A stretch of 20,027 nt of DNA from Bacillota bacterium (GTDB taxonomy: Bacteria; Bacillota; Clostridia; Oscillospirales; Ruminococcaceae), in contig JAEWBS010000121.1 of NCBI GenBank assembly GCA_023391005.1, positions 1-20,027 on the forward strand, in the 5' to 3' direction. Below the pieces are notes generated by a model. The model saw only the letters and a program-made list of their open reading frames with translations, was not told where the DNA came from and ran no database searches. This document shows, in pieces, positions 14,872 to 20,027 of the stretch. Position numbers and translations under genes: made by a program. Each line of letters opens with the position of its first letter. Within the stretch, counting starts at the first letter, position 1.

Positions 14872-16350
14872 ATGTCCTTAATTCATATTAAAAACCTGAC
14901 CTTCGCCTATGAGGGCAGCCACGACCCTGTTTTCGAAAATGTTACCCTCATGCTCGATACCGATTGGCGGTTAGGCCTGACCGGACGCAACGGTCGTGGC
15001 AAAACCACCTTTTTAAAGCTGCTGATGGGCGAATATTCGTTTTCGGGCGCTATCTCGGCTGATGTGGGGTTTGAATATTTTCCGTATGAGGTTTCGGAAA
15101 AGCAACGCCCAACGCTGGAGCTCATCACCGCTATGCTGCCCGACGTACAGGAGTGGGAGATTGTGCGGGAGCTCAACCTGTTAAAAACCGCAGACGATCT
15201 GCTCTATCGGCCGTTTGAGACGCTTTCTAACGGGGAACAGACTAAGGTGCTGCTGGCGGCACTGTTTTTAAAGCACAACCGCTTTCTGCTGATAGACGAA
15301 CCGACCAACCATCTTGATATGGACGCAAGAGCTGCGGTGGGCAGCTATCTGCGCCAGAAAAGCGGGTTTATCCTCGTCTCACATGACCGCGCGCTTTTAG
15401 ATGGCTGCGTGGATCATATTATGTCGGTCAATAAAACGAATATCGACCTTCAAAAGGGTCATTTCTCGTCCTGGTGGCAGAACAAGGCCCGGCAGGATAG
15501 TTTTGAGCAGGCCGAAAACGACAAGCTCAAAAAGGATATCAAGCGACTTGAGCAGGCGGCCAAACAGACGGCGTCGTGGTCGGATCAGGTGGAGAAAACC
15601 AAATACGCTACCAAAAATTCCGGCCTGCGCCCTGATCGCGGTTTTATCGGGCACAAGGCTCAAAAGATGATGAAGCGTGCCAAATCGCTGGAAAATCGCC
15701 AGAAAAACGCGATTGAAGAAAAGTCGGCGCTGCTTAGAAATATTGAAACGGCCGACGCTTTAAAGCTTCAGCTGCAGAACTACCCGGGCGTGACGCTGGC
15801 CGTGCTCGAAAAGGTTGCCATTTGTTACGGCAACCGGGTCATCTGTCAGGATATCAGCTTCTCAATTGCGCGGGGCGATCGAATTGCGCTGTGCGGGCCG
15901 AACGGCTCGGGCAAATCGAGCCTGCTCAAGCTAATCTTAGGCGAGGAGGTTCCCCATTCGGGCAGTCTGCGGCGGGGCGGTGGGCTTAAAATTTCCTATG
16001 TGAGGCAGGACGCCTCGGGGTTGTCGGGCAATCTGTCCGACTATGCCCGGCAGCAGGAGATTGATGAGAGCTTGTTTAAAGCAATTCTGCGCAAGCTCGA
16101 TTTTTCGCGCGTTCAGTTTGAGAAGGATATGCGCGATTTCAGCGCGGGGCAAAAGAAGAAGGTGCTTATCGCCAGAAGCCTCTGCGAGCAAGCGCACCTG
16201 TATATTTGGGATGAACCGCTCAATTTTATCGACGTTTATTCGAGGATGCAGATTGAAACGCTGCTCAAAACCTACGCGCCCACGATTTTGTTTGTCGAGC
16301 ATGACCGTGCCTTTTGTCAGGAGATTGCGACTAAGACGGTGACGCTTTGA
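14872..16350 (+). CDS. Lsa/CplR-like ABC-F ribosome-protection protein
   Basis: The 492-residue protein has two ATPase domains and no membrane segments, the ABC-F plan. Domain 1 has Walker A GRNGRGKTT (38-46), signature LSNGEQTKV, Walker B LLIDEPTNHLD and switch VSHDR. A charged helical interdomain linker (about 205-300) follows; in resistance ABC-Fs it reaches into the peptidyl-transferase centre. Domain 2 has GPNGSGKSS, FSAGQKKKV, and the variant Walker B WDEPLNFID with VEHDR, a form typical of the Lsa/Vga/CplR group. Such proteins remove pleuromutilins, lincosamides and streptogramin A from ribosomes. The resistance role is inferred from family likeness; another ribosome-rescue role is possible. 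GGGAGG lies nine bases before the ATG. Confidence 0.88.
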   Translation: MSLIHIKNLTFAYEGSHDPVFENVTLMLDTDWRLGLTGRNGRGKTTFLKLLMGEYSFSGAISADVGFEYFPYEVSEKQRPTLELITAMLPDVQEWEIVRELNLLKTADDLLYRPFETLSNGEQTKVLLAALFLKHNRFLLIDEPTNHLDMDARAAVGSYLRQKSGFILVSHDRALLDGCVDHIMSVNKTNIDLQKGHFSSWWQNKARQDSFEQAENDKLKKDIKRLEQAAKQTASWSDQVEKTKYATKNSGLRPDRGFIGHKAQKMMKRAKSLENRQKNAIEEKSALLRNIETADALKLQLQNYPGVTLAVLEKVAICYGNRVICQDISFSIARGDRIALCGPNGSGKSSLLKLILGEEVPHSGSLRRGGGLKISYVRQDASGLSGNLSDYARQQEIDESLFKAILRKLDFSRVQFEKDMRDFSAGQKKKVLIARSLCEQAHLYIWDEPLNFIDVYSRMQIETLLKTYAPTILFVEHDRAFCQEIATKTVTL

Positions 16351-16364
16351 ATCGCATGAGCGTG

Positions 16365-16407
16365 AAAAGTATTCAACATCGGCAACGGCTCAATGTTGAA
16401 TACTTTT
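16365..16407 (+). terminator. Terminator after the ABC-F gene
   Basis: AAAAGTATTCAACAT (16365-16379) and ATGTTGAATACTTTT (16393-16407) form a perfect 15-pair stem with a 13-base loop. The symmetric A/T ends could let it work in both directions. It begins 15 bases after the stop codon. Confidence 0.85.
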
Positions 16408-16445
16408 ACCGAAAGCGATTATAGGCTGACGCCGTATAAAACAAA

Positions 16446-16484
16446 CGCCCCGCCCGAATCGGTTCAAACCGCTCGGCTGGGGCG
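16446..16484 (-). terminator. Terminator of the M20 peptidase gene
   Basis: On the minus strand CGCCCC and GGGGCG close a long hairpin (16446-16484) with inner CCGA/TCGG-type and GGTT/AACC pairs. A TTTGTTTTAT tail follows. It lies about 80 bases past the leftward peptidase stop codon. Together with the ABC-F terminator it separates two converging genes. Confidence 0.75.
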
Positions 16485-16565
16485 CTATTTATCTTACAGA
16501 AAGCATCTAATAAAATGTCACGTACAGGGCGGTTTTTATTTTGCACCGGCGGCTGCTACCGGAAT

Positions 16566-17981
16566 TTAAAGCATGGCATCCAATTCAAGCAGTGCGGCGA
16601 CGTAAATTTTAGTCGCGTTGCGCATCTCTTTGATCGAAAAAGCCTCATCGGGTTGGTGAATGCCGCCGCGCCCTACCGGGAAGGCGGGGGCGCTGTTGTC
16701 CATCTCGGGCCCAAAAGGAATAGCGTTGGGGACGGCGCGACAATAGGTGGCGCCTTTCATCAAAAACGGGGCGCGCTGCTCGCCGGTCAATGCGTTGGCG
16801 ATGGCGGTCATGGCGGTCACGACGGGATGATCCGGGCTCATACAAAAGCCGTCGACCCCCTCCTCCACCGTCAACTCAAGCCCGTGCGCGGCACAGGCGG
16901 TGCGCATTAGCGGTTCAATGCGCTTGCAGCTGTCCTTGGCGGGGTAGCGGCAGTTAAAGCCGAACACAAACCGCCCATCCGCCGTGCGGGAGGCCAGCCC
17001 CCCGATAATGGTCAAAAGGCCGTATGCGCCGGTGTCAAGCGCGATGCCCAGCGTTTTGCCTGTGACGTCTAAAAGCGTGTCGCGCCAGAAGGCGATAAGC
17101 GCCCTTTCTTGCCCGTGTAAAGCATTGGCGCGCAGCAGCGCGTCAAAGGCCAGACCGATGGCGTTGAGCGACTGCTCGGGTATCGAGGCGTGAGCGGACA
17201 GGCCAACGGCGTGCAGCCGGGTGTAATCACCCGTTTGCATGACGGTGATCCGGTCGTTGGCAAAAGGTTTCAGAGATTCAAAATGCGCTTTGTCCAGCAG
17301 AATTTCGCACTCTGAGGCGACGGTATTGGTGGCGGTGCCCGCCTTGAGCGACAGAATCTGATCCGCGACCGGCTTTGAGGTGACGCTGCCCGCGAAAATA
17401 CCCTTTTCGGCAAAGGCGGCGGGGAACATGCTGTCCGGCACCAGCGTAAACTTGGGCCAGCCGACCGTTTGGCCGTAGTATTCAACGTCGGTCATCATGT
17501 CCTCTTCGTTGCACCCGTAGAACAGGCGAACGGCGTGCTTCATCGGCAGCTTCAGTTGCCGGATGCAGTCGAGCGCGTAGAGCCCCACAATGGCTGAGCC
17601 CTTGTTATCGATGGCGCCGCGCCCTCGGACAAAGCCGTTCTCGACCACTGGGATAAAGGCGTCGGTTGTCCAGCCGATGCCCGCGGGCACAACGTCGAGG
17701 TGGGTAAAGATGCCGAGCTCTTCTCTGCCCTGTCCCCAGCGCAGGCTGGCGCAGCGGTTTTCGTGGTTTTTGAGCATCAGGCCTTTTTTGGCACAGAGGT
17801 CGCCCATGACCCGGAGCGCTTGAAGGCAGCCTTGACCGTAGGGGGCTTCGGCAGAGCTATTAGGCTCAGTGATGCTTTTAACCTCTATGAGTCGGCAGAG
17901 ATCCTCCACCATTTCTTTTTCGTTTGCGGCAAGATAGTCCTCCACCCGCTGCAATAGTGCGGCAGAAGCAAGCACAAGCAT
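16566..17981 (-). CDS. M20-family metallodipeptidase (Sapep/PepV type)
   Basis: This 471-residue cytosolic zinc dipeptidase of the M20A/PepV-Sapep group would cleave short peptides, often beta-Ala or D-Ala-containing dipeptides in relatives. The full metal/catalytic set is visible: H94 and D96 in THLDVVP, bridging D125 in RGAIDNKG, E159-E160 in GCNEED, D183 in VPDSMFP, and H442 near the C-terminus (GGIHQPDEAF). The central dimerisation/lid domain is about residues 195-375. The ATG lies only about four bases after AGAGG. GTG two codons later (17975) has better spacing and could be the true start. It has its own promoter (18006-18034) and terminator, so it appears monocistronic. Confidence 0.9.
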   Translation of the reverse strand: MLVLASAALLQRVEDYLAANEKEMVEDLCRLIEVKSITEPNSSAEAPYGQGCLQALRVMGDLCAKKGLMLKNHENRCASLRWGQGREELGIFTHLDVVPAGIGWTTDAFIPVVENGFVRGRGAIDNKGSAIVGLYALDCIRQLKLPMKHAVRLFYGCNEEDMMTDVEYYGQTVGWPKFTLVPDSMFPAAFAEKGIFAGSVTSKPVADQILSLKAGTATNTVASECEILLDKAHFESLKPFANDRITVMQTGDYTRLHAVGLSAHASIPEQSLNAIGLAFDALLRANALHGQERALIAFWRDTLLDVTGKTLGIALDTGAYGLLTIIGGLASRTADGRFVFGFNCRYPAKDSCKRIEPLMRTACAAHGLELTVEEGVDGFCMSPDHPVVTAMTAIANALTGEQRAPFLMKGATYCRAVPNAIPFGPEMDNSAPAFPVGRGGIHQPDEAFSIKEMRNATKIYVAALLELDAML

Positions 17982-18005
17982 TCCCCCTCTTTTATTATGC
18001 GTTCC

Positions 18006-18034
18006 ATTATAATGGACGGGGGGGCAAATGACAA
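18006..18034 (-). promoter_or_regulatory. Promoter of the M20 peptidase gene
   Basis: On the minus strand TTGTCA (18029-18034) is 17 bases from TATAAT (18006-18011). The -10 is embedded in the perfect palindrome CCATTATAATGG (18004-18015). The spacer contains a run of seven Cs. Confidence 0.78.
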
Positions 18035-18058
18035 TAAAAATAGGATATTTTCCGAAAG

Positions 18059-18084
18059 AAGATTCAGTTTATAAACTGAATCTT
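18059..18084. repeat. 26-base perfect palindrome upstream of the peptidase promoter
   Basis: AAGATTCAGTTTA is followed directly by its exact inverse complement TAAACTGAATCTT. It is centred about 37 bases upstream of the -35 hexamer of the leftward peptidase promoter, a typical activator position. No T-run follows on either strand, so it is not an ordinary terminator. The rest of the 300-base gap (18085-18244) is AT-rich with a weak ACTAAAT/ATTTAGT repeat (18119-18139) and no gene. Confidence 0.7.
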
Positions 18085-18244
18085 AAGGGCCGTGCGCGGC
18101 GGCGTATTTTCCATATAAACTAAATTTACTTTATTTAGTGTCTATATTGCAGGCTTTTGTCTTTTAAAAAGCGCATTAATTACGTGACTATTTATAACTA
18201 TAGTTTATACGTGTTGAATTTTATACAATGAGTAGGGGTTTTAT

Positions 18245-18275
18245 AAATTAAAAGCGGCGGATAAAAATCCGCCGC
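18245..18275 (-). terminator. Terminator after degV
   Basis: On the minus strand GCGGCGGAT (18275-18267) pairs with ATCCGCCGC (18262-18254) around a four-base loop. It is followed by TTTTAATTT. It begins seven bases past the degV stop codon. Confidence 0.9.
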
Positions 18276-18281
18276 CCTGCG

Positions 18282-19154
18282 CTATTCCGCTTTTTTTCTA
18301 AACCCCAGCCCCAGCATTTTGGGCCCCGCGTTGACTGCCACACAAGGGCCGATCGGCCCCATGAGATAGGGCGATTTGCCGCCCAGCTTTTTGATGGCGG
18401 CCGCCAGTTCCTTGGCCTGTTCCGGGTTATTGCCGTAAGCGATGATATATTCGCCCTTGATATCCTCGGCCATGTCGACGTACATCTGCGCCATTTTTGG
18501 CACGAGCGTCTTGTCGCCACGGGTTTTCTCGAGCACCTTGTTTTCGCCCGAGATAGACATGATCGGCTTTAGCCCGAGCATATCGCCGACAAAGGCGGCG
18601 CAGGCATTCAGGCGGCCCGAGCGCTTGGCGTATTGCAGGTTATAAAGCCCCACAAGGGTGACCGAGTTGTTGTACCAGTCCTGCATGTCGTCGGCGACGA
18701 CGTCGGGGTCCTCCCCCTTTTTGAGGCGCTCAAGCCCCAGCAGCGCGGGCATGGCGATCACATAAGAATAGGTCGTCGAATCTACCACGCGAATGTGCAG
18801 CTTGCCTTCGAGCGCGGGATACTCGACCGGCAGCAGCTCGACGGCGTGTTGAGCAGCCGAATGGGTGCCCGAGCCTTTGGCGTTCATCGTGACGCAGATG
18901 ACATCGGTATAGCCCTCTTTGGCAGCGCGCAAGAACTCCTCCATGAACTGAATGACCGTTACCTGCGAGGTGTGCGGCAGCGTGTTGCTGCGCTCGACCT
19001 CGGCATAAATCGTCTCGCTGTTTATTTCGATCCTGTCCACATAGGGGATGCCGTTCATTTCGACACCGCAGTTGACAACGCGCAGGCCGTACTTCCTCTC
19101 CTGCTCAGGAGACAGGTCACAGCAGGAATCGCAAAGCATTAAGGTTTTTCTCAT
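18282..19154 (-). CDS. DegV-family fatty-acid-binding protein
   Basis: From the ATG at 19154 the protein has 290 residues, the normal DegV size. DegV/FakB proteins bind a fatty acid and present it to the kinase FakA for phosphorylation. Visible motifs are LMLCDSCCDLSPE (5-17), TSQVT (62-66), the SGT motif in KGSGTHSA (93-100), and KRSGRLNACAAFVGDMLGLKPI with the conserved arginine. The C-terminal GPIGPCVAVNAGPKMLGLGF has Asn-Ala-Gly-Pro-Lys where relatives usually have His-x-Gly-Pro-Gly. GGGAGG six bases upstream lies in the 3' end of trmL and decides the start; a 31-residue longer frame would run inside trmL and is rejected. It is co-transcribed with trmL (one base between stop and start). 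Confidence 0.9.
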   Translation of the reverse strand: MRKTLMLCDSCCDLSPEQERKYGLRVVNCGVEMNGIPYVDRIEINSETIYAEVERSNTLPHTSQVTVIQFMEEFLRAAKEGYTDVICVTMNAKGSGTHSAAQHAVELLPVEYPALEGKLHIRVVDSTTYSYVIAMPALLGLERLKKGEDPDVVADDMQDWYNNSVTLVGLYNLQYAKRSGRLNACAAFVGDMLGLKPIMSISGENKVLEKTRGDKTLVPKMAQMYVDMAEDIKGEYIIAYGNNPEQAKELAAAIKKLGGKSPYLMGPIGPCVAVNAGPKMLGLGFRKKAE

Positions 19155-19155
19155 G

Positions 19156-19662
19156 TTAGTCCTCCCATCGGTAGTTGCGTAGCCTGCCCTCGCCTGAAAG
19201 GCCGGGATAGCCCCATTGCCGCAACGTTTCAAAGGCGGCGATGGCAACGGTGTTCGAAAGATTTAAGCTGCGTGCCTCTTCAAGCATCGGGATGCGCACA
19301 CAGCTTTGGGGATTTTCAAAAAGCAGCACCTCGGGCAGTCCGGCGTCCTCGCGCCCAAAGATGAGATAGGCCCCGTTGGGGTAGCAAACCTCGCTGTGAA
19401 TGTGCCGTGCTTTGGTGGTGAAGTAATAAAACGGCCCTTGGTTTTTGGCAAAAAAATCGGCGCTGTCCGCATACTCGGTGATGTCGAGCAGATGCCAGTA
19501 ATCGAGCCCGGCGCGTTTTAGTTTTTTATCATCAAGTATAAAGCCCATAGGGCCGACCAGATGCAGTCGCGCGCCGGTTGCCGCGCAGGTGCGGGCGATA
19601 TTGCCGGTGTTTTGGGGTATCTGCGGCTCTATTAATACGATATTTAGTGTATGCAAAATCAA
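19156..19662 (-). CDS. trmL: tRNA (cytidine/uridine-34 2'-O)-methyltransferase TrmL
   Basis: TrmL is a small SPOUT (knotted SAM-binding) methyltransferase of 168 residues that modifies the wobble ribose of leucine tRNAs. The start region IVLIEPQIPQNTGNIARTCAATGARLHLV (8-36) is the family hallmark. The knot motifs are LIFGREDAGLP (100-110) and IPMLEEARSLNLSNTVAIAAFE (124-145). The start is a TTG at 19662 with GGAG four bases upstream; TTG 19656 is an alternative with longer spacing. It is the first gene of a trmL-degV pair from the promoter at 19692-19720. Confidence 0.93.
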   Translation of the reverse strand: MILHTLNIVLIEPQIPQNTGNIARTCAATGARLHLVGPMGFILDDKKLKRAGLDYWHLLDITEYADSADFFAKNQGPFYYFTTKARHIHSEVCYPNGAYLIFGREDAGLPEVLLFENPQSCVRIPMLEEARSLNLSNTVAIAAFETLRQWGYPGLSGEGRLRNYRWED

Positions 19663-19691
19663 TAATCTCCAAAAGAAAAAGGATATACCCC

Positions 19692-19720
19692 ACTATACCA
19701 TCCCCGAGGCAAAATAACAA
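19692..19720 (-). promoter_or_regulatory. trmL-degV promoter
   Basis: On the minus strand TTGTTA (19715-19720) is 17 bases from TATAGT (19692-19697), giving a leader of about 25 bases. Confidence 0.75.
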
Positions 19721-19838
19721 GTATCGCCTGTTACATTTTTGTGAGCGGTTCTATGCCGTAGTCACTTTAATTTGCGCATTGCCAACAGGCGGCGCTTTTA
19801 GGTTTATTAAAATTCCCTGCCACAGGGTGGTATTTTCT

Positions 19839-19866
19839 TTGACTTGGGCCTTGCCGGTGCTATAAT
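19839..19866 (+). promoter_or_regulatory. iorA promoter
   Basis: TTGACT (19839-19844) and TATAAT (19861-19866) are 16 bases apart, about 60 bases upstream of the iorA ATG. It is divergent from the trmL promoter. The 120 bases between the two promoters hold a small CCCTG/CAGGG hairpin (near 19814-19826) and nothing else I recognise. Confidence 0.8.
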
Positions 19867-19925
19867 AAGGGAAAGATAGCGGATCCGGCGAACCCCTTTT
19901 CGATTAAAATCAAAGGAGCAGGCAC

Positions 19926-20027
19926 ATGAGACAATTGATGACAGGCGACGAAGCAATTGCCCGCGGCGCGTGGGAAGCGGGCGCGCATTTTGCCGCAGCC
20001 TATCCCGGAACCCCCAGCACTGAAATT
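19926..20027 (+). CDS. iorA: Indolepyruvate ferredoxin oxidoreductase alpha subunit (5' fragment)
   Basis: The 34 residues present, starting MRQLMTGDEAIARGAWEAG and continuing to YPGTPSTEI, match the N-terminus of IorA. This is the thiamine-diphosphate-binding subunit of the enzyme that oxidatively decarboxylates aryl pyruvates (from aromatic amino acids) to aryl-CoA with reduction of ferredoxin in anaerobes. AAAGGAG lies seven bases before the ATG. The gene is truncated by the window edge; an iorB gene would be expected downstream. Other 2-oxoacid:ferredoxin oxidoreductase alpha subunits share the AYPGTPSTE motif, so the substrate is not certain. Confidence 0.85.
   Translation, partial: MRQLMTGDEAIARGAWEAGAHFAAAYPGTPSTEI

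Noticed and set aside
19155..19247. N-terminal extension of degV reading into trmL
   Set aside because: The extension is in the wrong frame of a well-conserved trmL end, and a strong ribosome-binding site sits directly before ATG 19154.

Overview
The window is the replication-origin region of a Gram-positive bacterium of the class Clostridia, at moderate G+C. Gene order and protein sequences suggest something near the Oscillospiraceae/Ruminococcaceae, but this is inference because there is no rRNA gene to place it. The evidence is the classic Firmicutes origin layout. dnaA, dnaN and a small S4-domain gene (yaaA/rlbA type) run leftward. The ribosomal-protein/RNA-processing/membrane-insertion cluster rpmH-rnpA-yidD-yidC-jag runs rightward, followed by mnmE-mnmG-rsmG and a Noc/ParB-like gene.

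Bases 1-3308 hold the leftward replication genes. Two gene-free stretches flank dnaA: 1382-1651 (dnaA-dnaN) and 2993-3308 (dnaA-rpmH). The first contains a run of TAG/CAG triplets beside a GC block, which looks like a DnaA-trio unwinding element. Both stretches carry a copy of one palindromic element. I found no textbook DnaA box in either. Bases 3309-6281 are the rpmH-to-jag cluster, closed by a strong terminator. Bases 6530-10988 hold the tRNA U34-modification genes mnmE and mnmG, the 16S rRNA methyltransferase rsmG and a small EamA-type membrane protein. Bases 11165-12016 encode the Noc-like CTPase/DNA-binding protein, from a promoter decorated with repeated TATATTCC sites.

From about 12.0 kb the region becomes accessory and every gene appears to have its own promoter: an orphan lipoprotein (12419-13180), a branched-chain aminotransferase (13364-14389), and an Lsa/CplR-like ABC-F ribosome-protection protein (14872-16350). 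The ABC-F gene is preceded by a roughly 350-base leader with a six-codon reading frame and mutually exclusive hairpins. This is a probable antibiotic-sensing transcription attenuator and the most striking regulatory system in the window. Then, leftward, come a Sapep/PepV-type M20 dipeptidase and a trmL-degV operon. At the right edge a rightward gene for the indolepyruvate ferredoxin oxidoreductase alpha subunit begins and is cut off.

Most of the content is core information processing: replication initiation, ribosome assembly and tRNA modification, membrane insertion, and nucleoid occlusion. The unexpected material is in the intergenic DNA. No mobile elements, tRNA, rRNA or CRISPR arrays were seen.
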